From: Epiperipatus broadwayi
Taxonomy: Eukaryota; Onychophora; Udeonychophora; Euonychophora; Peripatidae
Direction: 5' to 3'
DNA length: 64,000 nucleotides
Assembly (NCBI GenBank): GCA_028023455.1
Contig: JAQFVV010006273.1
Location: 5,632,889 to 5,696,888, forward strand
The position numbers and the translations under genes are program-made. Shown piece by piece: positions 12,892 to 24,690 of this stretch. Each line of letters starts with the position of its first letter. The first letter of the stretch is position 1. Under the pieces are notes generated by a model. That model ran no database searches and was not told where the DNA came from. It worked only from the letters and a program-made list of their open reading frames with translations.

Positions 12892-13061
12892 ATGCTTTCA
12901 TCTTCCACATTTGGTTATGCTGTGACTGTTTTGACTTTAGGCTGTTACCATGATTACTTAGTCTAAGTTTTTTGTAATGCTTTCATCTTCCACATTTGGT
13001 TATGCTGTGACTGTTTTGACTTTAGGCTGTTACCATGATTACTTAGTCTAAGTTTTTTGTA
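12892..13061. repeat. Perfect 85-bp tandem duplication inside the middle LTR
   Basis: The unit beginning tgctttcatcttccacattt at about 12893 is repeated exactly from 12978 and ends agttttttgtaa. No differences were seen between the two units, so the duplication is recent compared with the divergence of the LTRs. Confidence 0.9.
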
Positions 13062-13261
13062 ATGCTGTACAATACACTGACATTTCATTGTTTGCATACA
13101 TATGTATTAGTACAATTTCTTTTTAGTTAGGGTTTTCATGTTTTGAATAGATAAGTGAAATTAATCTATCATGATATTTCTTTAATATAGCAAAAAATTA
13201 ACTGTTGTTATTTTTATATATGTGTGGGTGTTTATTTACTCCATAAGTGAAAATACATGCT

Positions 13262-14140
13262 TATCATCTATCTCTGAAGCCTGTGTCCTGTTGAAACTGA
13301 AATCCCTCTCAGATAGAAAACATCCAGGCTTGCATGGAATACCCAAATTCCTGTTATATCACATGTGCATCTTTGATGAGCCCATCATCACAAAAATGAT
13401 TGAGTTCTTGGCTGATGACAGCTGGAAAGCCCTGGGGATTTCCCTAATTGTCATGGTGCCCCTCATCAAGAAATAGGAGGGTCCACATGAATTGGACAAC
13501 TTCATGGTGCTACTGCTGATTTAGACAATTGAGGACCTCATAAAAAAGGATATCCAAGACAACATCATTGGTCACCTCTTGTCTTATCTGTTTGCTAAGA
13601 AATGGTGCTTGACTGCTGATGCTGTCAGTCGATTTCACCTGCTTGTTGACTATGTATGCAACAAAAGAAAGTCCATGCCTAACACTGTGCAGCTTGACCT
13701 TGCCAGGGCTTTAATTGCATCAGAAATGGCAAACTACTTACTGTACTGGAGAAATTCAAAGTGCCTATGGCAAACCTTGAACTTGCAGAGTATCTTCTAC
13801 AAAATTGGGAGGTATTTCTCTCATTGGATGGCCAAGTTGCTCTAGGATTTAGGCTCTGTGTTTACATTGTGCAGGGCTTACCACTGGGTTCCCTCCTCTT
13901 CATGGCCTACATAAATCCATTGCTACTAAGCATCAAGGCTGCCTTCTCAGGGATAGCCATTTCATTGCTCAGAGAGAGCATTTGCTATATCTCTTACATG
14001 GATGACATGGTGGTATTTCTTTCCTCTAGCAATGAACTCATGAGGCTTGAAGAGCTCTTAGACCATTTCACACATTAAGTTTATCTGAGGGTAAATAAAG
14101 GCAAATCTGCCATTTGGTCCATCTTGGATTAGGCCATTCA
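13262..14140 (+). pseudogene. LINE-type reverse transcriptase fragment
   Basis: Plus-strand reading gives RT blocks in non-LTR order: KHPGLHGIPKFLLYH, then an NFxxLLL-like segment near 13500, DAVSRFHLLVDYV, and LDLARAL near 13690-13710. After one frameshift near 13760 come ELAEYLLQNWEVFL, IVQGLPLGSLLFMAYINPLL and YISYMDDMVVFL (near 14000), with the catalytic Y-M-D-D, then LRVNKGKSAIWSI. This resembles LINE RTs (I/Jockey/CR1-like) more than the Gypsy RT nearby. There are at least three stops and one frameshift. It sits exactly where the middle LTR breaks off and where the second Gypsy internal region resumes. I cannot assign a clade. Confidence 0.75.
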
Positions 14141-14909
14141 GTATTAAAAACACCTGATAGAATATTGTTTGGCCTTATTTGACCTCAATCCAGATTTGCC
14201 TCTGCACTAATTTAGCTTTCCTACTGTTGCCATGATAACCTGAATAGATGTCAGTGGTAGGATTTTGATGTTAGGATTTTTGATCAGAATCTCTCAGTAG
14301 AACTTGTCTGACATGACCAATATCTAGCTACCAGAATCCACCACTGCTTTAACTTGAAAGCCTGCAAATAAAACTGCTATCATGTGGCATCTTTGCAAAG
14401 TGCAATTGAGTGCTTTATTCTCTCAGGAACATATCATATTAGTGATTTTTCAATCTGGAGTTTGGTTCACATTCCTCAGGATCATTGTGATTTCTTGAGT
14501 TGAGTAACCTAGCCTCTAGTACCTGTCTAGTTTGTTTTTATGGGCTGTTAATATATAATTACTTCACCCTGGTTTGGGGAATTTCTGTGGACTATAAGGG
14601 GGGATTATCACTGTTTTGTCAATACTTATCTTGTTTTTTTGTCTGATTACATGCACAAAGAGTTCCTTTGAGAGATTTTTTCTTTCCAATGGCTGGTATC
14701 ATCATTATTTTGCCTTTTCCTGTAGAATGTTATGTTAACACTGGCCTCCTCTTTCCTTTTCTAAGGTATCCTAGTCAATAGGTTAATATTGTCTGTCTAT
14801 GTTGTTGATCACTTTGGCTACCTGCTTGATATTCCTAGCACTGGTACATAATAGCCATTGCTTGATTTTCTAAAGTAAATTTCTTTTTATTATTCTTATA
14901 ATTTTGCTC

Positions 14910-15128
14910 TCACTCAGGTGAGCTGGCAGCAAAAGAACTTTCTTTCACCTGGTGTTGATCTGTACTTCTCCTGGAATAGCTGGTACAACAGGCCCTTTTC
15001 CTATCATTTTTCCAGAAATTCTTAACTATCAACTTTTGGTAGTTGTCGAAGGTTAATGGGGCTTGAAACAATGACTCCCACCACATCAACAAATCTTCTT
15101 GAAGGTGGCTGTTATATGCAATGATCAC
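14910..15128 (-). pseudogene. Gag fragment of the second Gypsy copy
   Basis: A 72-codon open stretch whose peptide contains SHLQEDLLMWWESLFQAP and FDNYQKLIVKNFW, the clearest gag-like sequence in the window. The homologous part of the first copy (about 8640-8440) is broken. No intact start context or downstream frame was seen, so it is a relic. Confidence 0.55.
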
Positions 15129-15710
15129 CCTTTCTCATTTCCATAAATTTTGATTCATTAAGAAGTAAAAATTGAGGCTCTTAAGATGCTTTATGGGGGC
15201 TTTATTGGTGCCTCCATTAAATATTTTTAACCTTATTAACTGGTTAATTGTACTGAATAAGCTAGTTAATTGCACTGAATTGGGCTGGGTGGTCATGCAT
15301 CTTATTCATCCTAGAGAATTTATCATTGTGGTCAGGACCTGTTTTTTTGAATTGGCCTGATATGTGTTTGGGACTAACTCTTCTAAATTAAAGTTAAGAG
15401 GGTAATTATCTTCCTTGAATATATCCATGAAATGGGAGTGCATATTCCTCACAAGGGTCAGTCTTCATCTGTGGGTCTCTCTTCACCTGTGAGTCCTTTA
15501 TTGCAACCTTCAAGTGATTTTCCTTGTCACTTCATTTTCCCCTATTACACTGGGTTATTGAGTCAATCCCAGTTTGTTGGATTTTTATGGTTTATGTCTG
15601 TCCTTTGACATAACAGAAACCCAATCATTACCATTCTTTGGCTGAGAGCCTCATCTAACTTGTCAATTTTGTACCCATGTTTTGATTGCATTGTCCACCA
15701 GTTTCTCAAA

Positions 15711-15965
15711 AGTAGCTATGTCTAAGATGGTTTTAGTCACTGTCAAGACTATTTTGTCCTCAAGTCACTTGAGGTGGTGGCCAAGGGCTCCTATGGCCCT
15801 ATCCCATGACTCTGACTTGACACACTTTTGCAGATGAGAAAGTAGCTATGTCTAAGATGGTTTTAGTCACTGTCAAGACTATTTTGTCCTCAAGTCACTT
15901 GAGGTGGTGGCCAAGGGCTCCTATGGCCCTATCCCATGACTCTGACTTGACACACTTTTGCAGAT
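15711..15965. repeat. Perfect 125-bp tandem duplication (period 130)
   Basis: 15711-15835 and 15841-15965 read the same base for base, starting agtagctatgtctaagatgg and ending cacacttttgcagat, with gagaa between them. The first Gypsy copy (about 9140-9260) has one unit. Confidence 0.95.
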
Positions 15966-16090
15966 AGTTGATCTTTCTTGAGTGTGCATTTTGGAACTCC
16001 TTTTGGACCTTGTCTTGTAGTGTCTCTTGTTTCACATGCATTTTGTCTTTGAAGACCTCTTGACTTTTGTGCATTCATTACATTTTACAT

Positions 16091-16486
16091 TTAATTGCCT
16101 ATCAGTGCTACACTTGAGTTTTTCAAATCATTTCTGGCATTTTAAATCTTTTTCATCAATTTCATTCTTCAAGTTACCAAATGTTTGTTTGATTTGGAGT
16201 TGACTCTCTGAATGCTATCTTAGTTGAGGGATAGTTGCTCCATATCTGTGGACAGCCTAATTTCTATGTCCTTCACTTCTGATTTTTTTTAATTGCCTAT
16301 CAATGCTACACTGAGTTTTTCAAATCATTGCTGGCATTTTAAATCTTTTTCATCAATTTCATTCTTCAAGTTACCAAATGTTTGTTTGATTTTGAGTTGT
16401 CTCTCTGAATGCTATCTTAGTTAAGGGATAGTTGCTCCATATCTGTGGACTGCCTAATTTCTATGTCCATCACTTCTGATTTTTTA
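16091..16486. repeat. Tandem duplication of about 198 bp
   Basis: The unit starting ttaattgcctatca at 16091 recurs from about 16289, including the landmarks ttcatcaatttcattcttca and gctccatatctgtggac. A few substitutions separate the units, so it is older than the 125-bp duplication upstream. Confidence 0.85.
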
Positions 16487-16616
16487 TATCTGTCCTAACA
16501 CTCTCCATATTTTCTCTTAAGCTTTTTTCTAGATTTATTGTCTTATTATTCATTTTTCATATCTTTCTTAATACTGTTCATGTCTCTCTTCAATTTTGTT
16601 TCTATACTATTTGTGT

Positions 16617-16838
16617 TATTGCTCAATTTTCTCTTCATACTGTTCATATCTGTCTTGATGCTATTACATCAACCTTGGTACCATATTATTCATATTGCCA
16701 TTCAGGGTGCTTATTTAACTGTTCATGTTATTGCTCAATTTCCTATTCATACTGTTCATATATGCCTTGATGCTACTACATCATTCAACCTTGGAACATA
16801 TTATTCATATTGCCATTCAGGGTGCTCATTTAACTGTT
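16617..16838. repeat. Tandem duplication of about 111 bp
   Basis: Starting at ttattgctcaattt (16617 and 16728), both units contain ttcatactgttcatat and attcatattgccattcaggg, with a few differences. It lies in the gag coiled-coil region, and each unit adds heptad-like codons on the minus strand. Confidence 0.8.
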
Positions 16839-17547
16839 CATCTCATTTAATCTTGCTATCATGCTGCTGAACTTTGCCTCCATACCAGTCATGATCATTG
16901 GAACCATTTCTTCTATGATTGTGTTACTTACTGTAGTCTGTGATATTTGACTTTCAAATATCTAAGCCATCTTATTGTTGAAGGCTCTTTTAGTTTGAGG
17001 TAACACTTGATCTACAACCTGTGTTTGTGAAGGGTGGTCAAATTTGTCATGAATCTCTCAGGAGAATGTCCTTCCATTGTACTATAGTTAGTATCTTGTA
17101 ATTCTTCAATACATTCCATATTTTTGCTTGTGAACAGTCTACCACTCTTTAGTATCATTAAAAAAAATTTAAATAGTTAAGTATAATGCTGTTTACCTTT
17201 TTATAAATATGATTAGAGATAGTGTCATAGAGCCTCATGCTATCTCTTTTCCATTTCACATATATGTTTAACTTTTCACTGCATTTTTATGTTTGTGTAC
17301 ATATTATTTTTAAACCTTAGCTTTTAGCCTGTCTGTTTACACACATAACTCACTTATTTTGATTTATTTATATTAATCATTTATTCATGGTCTCAGTTTA
17401 TCATCCCATTCCAATCAATCTATTCCTAAACCTAGGCAAATCCATAAAGGTGAATAAGTTAAAAAAAATATTTTTAATATCCTAATCCAGTGGTTGAACC
17501 TCCTTGAAAACTCATGTTTTATGTCCCTTAAGTCTGGGCACCAAAAC

Positions 17548-19957
17548 TGTAATGGTTCAGATTTTGTATTAGAAGAGGATGAATACATCTAACTATTGTT
17601 TGACCTAGGGCCTTTGGGTAGGAAACCATGAATGATGCAATGAAGTATCTAACCAATGTTCATGCCTACTTCCAATGGGATATCACTAGGTTTACACATT
17701 AAATTCAAACACAATTTAGGCTAGTTCATCCATACTTCACCACTCTTTCAGATTCCACACATGTCTCAGAATTCCCAGCCCAGGGACGATGTTGCACTTC
17801 GCTCTCTTCAACGATGAATTTACCTTAGATAGCAATTACAATACCTTTATATGGATTCCAATCAAGTAAATGACTCATTTAACCATATTATTATATTATA
17901 ATGTAAGAGAATGTGTTTGTATACACATATGCATGGTAATGAATTGATGAATGAATGGATAAATAACTTTGATAAACTAAAAACCATTTAATGAAAATCA
18001 ATTTAACAATGTTTATTTACAAGCACAATAAAAATTGACAAACTCTTTTAACAAAAAAATAATAATTATATACATGTGTGTGTGTCATGTACATATCCCT
18101 ATCATATTAAGGATTAAATATGTTTATTATTCCAGCCCTTTCCATGATAGGTATACATAAATCTACTACAGTACATATTTACAAAGCAGATAACGGTAAT
18201 GAAAGGAAAAACTATTAATTTTTTGTTACAATGAACTACCTATTTAACAAAGTTATATGAAGATATGTGTTATAACTTCATAGTTTAATTTCAATTGTAG
18301 ACATCATCATCATTGAGGACTCCCCCCCTTAACTATGTACAAGTTTGATAGAAAAGAACATTTAGGCAAGAATATTAGTCATTTATACTGAATAAATAAA
18401 TATAAACAATCATTAGTTAACAAAAAATAAATAAACAAATAAACAACACAAACTCTGTCCTATAACAAGTGCATGTTTTTAATATGGAATAGCATCGAAT
18501 AAACTCTTACCTTTATTCCATATTATAGTAAGGCTGATGATAATATGAAATAACAAGTCACTCTGGAGGGAGAGTTAACCTAATTTTCATTTAATAAAAT
18601 AAATCAAAAAATTGTCTAACTTAACAACCTTCTTCCCTGCCCTTTCTTGACTTTAACTACAATGGGCTCTTCCAATTAAGTGCAGAAGTGAAGTAAAAAG
18701 AATACAGGATTCTACAAATGTGTATGTAAAATAAAAAAAGATTACACAATGAATTAAGATTTTTTTCAAGTAATCTTGCATAATGTTCATGAATTAGGCA
18801 TGTCTCTGATAGATACAGTTTATTGCTTTTTCAGTCATTCTTTTAGGGCAAGTCACACTTTACTCATGGGACTTTTCAGTGACATATTTGGAATGATATT
18901 ATTTCCATCTTCTGATGTTGCTTTCATTCTATATCTATCTCGATGTTTAAGACAAGGCATTTGATGTTTCAGCAATATTAAACCTTCATGCTTCCTATGG
19001 TCAGGGAAAATAATGCTTAGCCCTATGACACTATTGAATTAACAGGAGTACATTATTTTGCAGTTAATAAACGATTAAAATTTTCTTAATTCAGTGTTTG
19101 CCATTTAATAATTTTATAAGAGCAGAATTATAGCATTGTTTATATATAACTATGCTGATGATCTTCTATGCATATTTGAAGAATAGCATGGTCCTTTTTA
19201 TGTTTATTGAACTGAAGTTTTTTATCCAACTACATGCATCTAGTAGAATTCTTTCTGTTTAAATATTGGCTACAGTTTCTTGTAATTTGCATTACAATGA
19301 TCATGCGAATAATTTGAAGTGTTTGAATATGTCATTCATGTTCTCTAAGATTTGAATATTTGAATTTCTGATGTTGTTATACAGCTTTTGAATTCTTTGA
19401 AAATAGTAAAAAGATGATGGAAATGAACTGAGTTTGTTTTTATACTGGACTCGGCTTTCAGTGTGTGGTATACTTGCATTTTATTTCTTTTTCCATTGCT
19501 GTGTGAGCCTTATTGTTATGTGTATTATATTGAATATAAATAAAAATAAAATTACATAGTTGAATTATGCTTTTGTTTTCTGCATTTGGTTACCTTGTGA
19601 TTAATTTGACATTAGCTTGTTACTATGTTTACTTAGTCTAAGGCTTTTATAATGACATATGATACACTGACATTGAATTTATTGTTTGCATACATATATA
19701 TATATATATATATATTACAATTTCTTTTTAATTAGAGTTTTCATCTTCAAATAGATAAGTGAAAGTAATCTATCATGATATTTCTTTAATATAACAAAAA
19801 ATAAACATTTGTTGCATCTATATATATATATGTGGGGGGGGGGAGTATTTACTCCATAAATAAAAATTCATGTTTAACCACATATTAACTAAATTTACAT
19901 GAGTTTGATTTGGTGGTGAGAGTGAGCAAAGATTGGATTGTAGGCTACTCTTACAAT
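17548..19957 (-). mobile_element. LTR, right copy
   Basis: It starts TGTAATGGTTCAG next to a conserved primer-binding site and ends ctactcttaca, matching the left LTR end. At about 2.41 kb it has neither the SINE of the left copy nor the duplications of the middle copy, so it is the best guide to the original LTR length. The five bases outside it (attta) do not match those outside the left LTR (tatat), so the two outer LTRs do not mark one simple insertion. Confidence 0.75.
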
Positions 19958-19978
19958 TTATTTCAATATATATATATA

Positions 19979-21255
19979 ATTAAAACAAGTCATAAATTTC
20001 GTAATTTGCTTTTAAGCTTGCATTTTATGATTACTAGATGGAGCTTACTAATAGCTCTAATCAAGCTTTTATTTTATAAGTGCTGAAAGAAAAAAAATCA
20101 AAATCTCTATCATGGTCCCTATCTCCAGACCAATTGGTTTTGAGCTTGTGGCTCACCTCAGTGGAGCCCTTGGACTCTAGAAACTAGATCTAAAATACTA
20201 ACTCAAAGTCAGCATTTATAAAACACATTTCTATCAAATTAAAAGCATGAATTTATCAGACACATAAATGTTTTCAAATCCAGCCTTACAAACCAGATAG
20301 CTATATGGGTCTGAATTCAGCTCAGTTTCACCATATAGTAATAGCTTCTGCAAAAATCTTCAAAGGAACACTTATAATAATTAAAACAAGTCATTAATTT
20401 TGTAACTTGCTTTTAAGCTTGCATTTTATGATTACCAGATGAAGCTTACCTCTAGCTCTAATCAAGCTTTTTATTTTTCAAGTGATAGAAACATGTTTTA
20501 TAAGTGCTGAATTTTAAATTAGTATTTTAGATCTAGTTTCTAGAGTCCCAGTGCTCCACTGAGATAAGGCACAAGCTCAAAACAAATTGATCTGGAGACA
20601 GGGACCTCAATAGAGATTTTGAATTTTTCTCTTTCAGCATTTTATAAGTGCTGACTTTTGAGTTAGTATTTTAGATCTAGTTTCTAGAGTCCCAGTGCTC
20701 TACTGAGGTAAGGCACAAGCTCAAAACTAATTGGTCTGGAGATAGGGACCCTGAGAGATTTTGAATTTTTTCTCTTTTGGCACTTATAAAATAAAAAGCT
20801 TGATTAAAGCTATTGGTAAGCTCCATCTAGTAATCATAAATTGCAAGCTTAAAAGCAAGTTATGAAATTTATGATTTGTTTTAATTATTATAAGTGTACC
20901 TTTGAAGGTTTTTGCAGTGTTATATATTGCAAAGGCTATAACTATATGGTGAAACTGAGCTGAATTTAGACCCATATAGCTATCTGGTTTGTAAGGCTGG
21001 ATTTGAAGACATTTATGTGTCTGACAAGGTCATGCTTTCAAATTGATAGAAACGTGTTTTATAAATGCTGACTTTTGAATTAGTATTTTAGATCTAGTTT
21101 TTAGAGTCTGAGAACTCCACTGAGGTGAACCACAAGCTTGAAACCAATTGGTCTGAAGATAGGGACTCGAATTTTTTCTCTTTCAGAACTTATAAAAATA
21201 AAAGCCTGATTAGAGCTATTGGTAAGCTCCATCTAGTAATCATATATATATAAAA
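19979..21255. mobile_element. Complex foldback (inverted-repeat) element, about 1.27 kb
   Basis: The first about 400 bases (attaaaacaagtcataaatt, ctagatggagcttactaata, ccaattggttttgagctt, aaccagatagctatatgggt) reappear as the reverse complement in the last about 430 bases (20811-21247). Between them lies a shorter region, about 20379-20816, that repeats the same modules in both orientations. The termini are embedded in TA-rich repeats. It shares modules with 30103-30410 and 54821-55360. No transposase frame was seen, so it is a non-autonomous element. Confidence 0.8.
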
Positions 21256-22439
21256 CAAATTATCCTTCCCATCATTCATTTCAATGCCCAACTTCCTTTA
21301 ATCTCAAAGGATGTCTTCATGAGATTTATGACCTCAGGTTTAAAAAAAATTACCATCAAAGCTTCTTTTATTCTTTTTTTCAATCAACTTTTTTTATAAA
21401 AGATAATCACAGCATTGTCAAATAATATTTTATGACTTGTATTCAGTTCATGAATATATAAAGCTGAATATATGAAGTTGGTTATGATATCTATTTATGA
21501 ACTTTTATTCTTTCATTAAGATTTAATTTACATTGATCTATATAAATTTTATGCCAATTGCAAGGAATCTTGTAAACTAGCCTATGATTTTACTATCAAC
21601 TGACTGTTTTGAACTATTTAATAATGAATTTAAATTCAGGTCTTTCTTCCAGGCCACTTTTATACCATCCAGTAAAAACTGTTTTTATAAATCAATTTAC
21701 AAATTGATGATTTACATAGTAAAAAAAAAATAAACAATTTATTCTCACTAACAATTAAATCTTTATTATTAACAGATTTATAGATATTTTTATTAAACAT
21801 AATATTCCTAATAAATTCATGATTATATCCTAATTTGTTATAGTCAGGAGCAAATTGACTCCTCTGAATATAACTATTATTTTAAAATTATTAAATCTTT
21901 TGTATCAACACTTAAATCTAGAAATTTTAACATAAATTCAAAAGTAACCCCCTCAATAGTAAATTTAATACTAGAGTCAAAAGAATTCAATCCATCAATA
22001 AAATCCTTCAGTTTATCTTCTTGTATAACAAACACACAATAATCAAACAAGCAATCATCAATTATACCTAACAAATAATTTTAAAGAAATAGAAAAATTA
22101 TTAATAACACTACTCTCTAAGAAATCAATATAACGCTTTAAAAGAGAAATAACATAACCAGTAACCCATTCCTTTTAAATTTCATGAAATACATCATTAT
22201 TCATAAAATATGTAGAATCTTCTAATAACAATAGCAAATCATTAATAAACTTAATTTTATCTGCAAAAATTTATTCCTATTTTTTTAAACAGTAAGAAAC
22301 ATATTGATACTTTTTATCATATCAAGTGATTGATACGTGTTTTCAATATCTAAACTATCAAAACCCCAATCATTTTTTTAAAACAAATCTATTATTTTTA
22401 TTGTATGTTTCAAAAAATGAAGATACACAAAATTGACCT
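21256..22439. other. AT-rich region without a recognised gene
   Basis: Only scattered short frames occur, such as a 65-codon minus-strand stretch at 21877-22074 with no known motif. Lines around 21840-22440 read on the minus strand give loosely RT-like, asparagine- and lysine-rich peptides broken by many stops, but nothing firm enough to name. Confidence 0.4.
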
Positions 22440-22935
22440 AAATTTATATGTCTGAAAGATGGTTACCTGAGTAAACTGATGACTGCTGGATCAGTAAGAA
22501 ATAGTTCTTAGGGTCATTTGTTTTTAAGATATCTTTATTTATATGTTTTAAGAATGTGTGGTGGAGTAGAAATCAATTGTTGATGTTGTGAATGGAGTAA
22601 TTTTATACTTGTAAGCCAAAATCGAACAATTTACCATAGAGACATACTGAACATATAATATATATATGTGTGTGTGTGTGTGAGAGAGAGAGATGTTGAC
22701 CTGAGTTAACCTATGAATGCTGCTCAGCATGAAATGCATTTAGAGAATCATTTGTTTTTTTAACATATCTTTATTTAGATATTTAAAGAAAATATGCTGT
22801 AGAGGAGGACAAGTGTCAAAGCTGAGGGTGAATAAGTTTGACACTTATAAATCAAAATGGAACAATTTACTCTTAACAAATATGATGGTAAGGTGGAATC
22901 TTGATTCAGCATGAAATGTATTTTGCGGATCATTT
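22440..22935. repeat. Diverged direct repeat of about 240 bp
   Basis: Modules acctgagt(a/t)aac, aatcatttgttttt(a), atatctttatttagata and atgg(a)aacaatttac occur in the same order at 22450-22640 and 22698-22870, and part of the unit returns near 22905-22945. A similar order (gaatcatttattttattcac, atatctttattcatatg, aagaatgtatggctga) appears at 49676-49735. This is a dispersed repeat family of unknown type. A short TGTG/GAGA simple repeat (22668-22692) separates the units. Confidence 0.5.
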
Positions 22936-24574
22936 GTCTTTCATGATAATTTTTGTGGATGATATTAAGTACATTAGAAATTAATTAACCGGATAAATAA
23001 TGCCACTATTTTTGCATGATACTTCTGGAGTGAGGCTGGCTCTGCAATGCACTAATTAAAGAATTCTTTACATTTTTTATTTATTAAAGCAAATGATAGT
23101 ATTTTAAGTTATTGATAAATATTTAAATACAGCTGTCAATGAAGATTTTAAAAATGTTCACAAACAGTTAAATATTGCTAGATGTATTAAAAAATGAAGA
23201 ATATATAAAATAGTTTTATTTTTTTTAAAAAAACTCTAAATAAATATTTTGCAAATACAAAGATAAAAAAATTTATGAGATTAAAGCAATTTATAAAAGA
23301 TATAAAAATTATATTTGTTTTACGATTTGAGATTAATAAAATAATAAAGTTAAAATTTTGGTTTAGAAAAATGAGAAATTAGCAGAGATAAATAATGAAA
23401 AATTATTTTTTAAAAAATCCTAATGGTTTATTGTTTGAAATTCTTTTTTTAAAAAAAATAGATTATTGGAAATGACGATGTGGGTCTGTGATTTAATGGC
23501 CTTGAGCTCCTGATTTAGTACAATGTTTGATAAAATTATGTTATTTATTGGATAGTACATTCTAAATCTATCATATATCATAATATTATTATTAATATTT
23601 GTTAGTTTAATTTAATGCAATCCCAAATATTTTGCAAAAGAGATTATATAAGAGTATTTTTAGTTTATTTTAATTTACTGGCTCAAAAATATATCCCTGT
23701 TTAGGTAATAAATAGCTCATCAAAAACTTTTTATTTACTTTTCAAACTCTTTTCAAGTCTATGTAATTACTTTTAATACAATAATTACTAAAATATTGGA
23801 GCTCTTTTATGTATTAAAATAAAAATAATTTTGACAAAAATCTAAAACACTACATTAGAAAGTATTGATCACCAACATCATTTTCAATCATTACCAATCT
23901 ATTTAGGTAGAAGATTTCTTCAAGTTTAATCTAGTTTTCTGTTGCAAAGCCTTTCTTTTCTTTTGCACACCAGTGAACTTTCTTATATCATCCCTCCATG
24001 TCCCTCATGGTCTTTATTTAGATCTTTTACAATTTCTTGGGATCTGGTATGACTTCAATTTTCCATATACTCTTAATCCTTTCAATGATCACAATAATAT
24101 CTGTTTTTAGTTAGTATGGAATACACTTTAATTTAACTTTTTTTAAAAAAAAAAATACTTTTTATGTTTTAGAGAACATAAGGTAGCTTATATGTCTACC
24201 AGATCTCAATCTGATCTTAAATCTGCATTATATATATATTTTTAGTTTTAGTTAGAACTCTGACTTTTTTTTTTAGAAAATAAACTCACAGTCTATCATT
24301 CAATGTTGGGTAATAAATAATTATTTAGCTACTCTTAGCTAAAGAATAAAATAAAAATGAAAAAAAGATTTGAACTTTCACCAAATCAATAATACCTTTT
24401 ATTTATTTTTTTCTTTGGAGAGACTACTACAGACATGATTGCTCTGATAGACTATTTTATCACTATTTTGAGTATAGTTTTTAATTTAAAAAAAACTATA
24501 AAATTATTCATTGCATTCTTTTCTAGTATAACCAGAAAATACTACATATTAAAATATGTTTATGATTTTTTATA

Positions 24575-24575
24575 A

Positions 24576-24662
<87 letters not shown>

Positions 24663-24690
24663 GGTGGTAGTGGTGGTGGTGATCATGATA
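24575..24690 (+). repeat. Compound microsatellite (AAT)n-(GAT)n-(GGT)n
   Basis: About 12 AAT units pass into about 12 GAT units and then about 12 GGT units with one interruption (GTA). The stepwise A-to-G change along the array suggests that it grew from point-mutated units. Confidence 0.95.

Larger units (their letters stand above)
10531..13261 (-). mobile_element. LTR, middle copy (5' LTR of the intact-length element), truncated at its far end
   Basis: It starts TGTAATAGTC after the primer-binding site and follows the left and right LTRs until about 13261 (tttactccataagtgaaaatacatgc). There the match stops, about 90 bases short of the expected CA end, and LINE-type coding sequence begins. 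It has two private tandem duplications (10614-11437 and 12892-13061) that the other copies lack, which explain its length of about 2.73 kb. Confidence 0.75.
14148..17547 (-). mobile_element. Second, partial Gypsy internal region (protease and gag only)
   Basis: This follows 7612-10530 step by step: the protease region (ttggccttatttgacctcaa near 14170 against ttgcctactttgatctcaac near 7637), the gag part with the open stretch 15128-14910, the coiled-coil start near 16870, and the primer-binding site at 17543-17526. RT, RNase H and integrase are absent on its left, where the LINE fragment lies. It is longer than the matching part of the first copy because of three private tandem duplications. 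Confidence 0.8.

Noticed and set aside
1960-19962. One simple LTR element bounded by the outer LTRs with a target duplication
   Set aside because: The flanks tatat and attta do not match, and a third LTR lies between, so the structure is composite.
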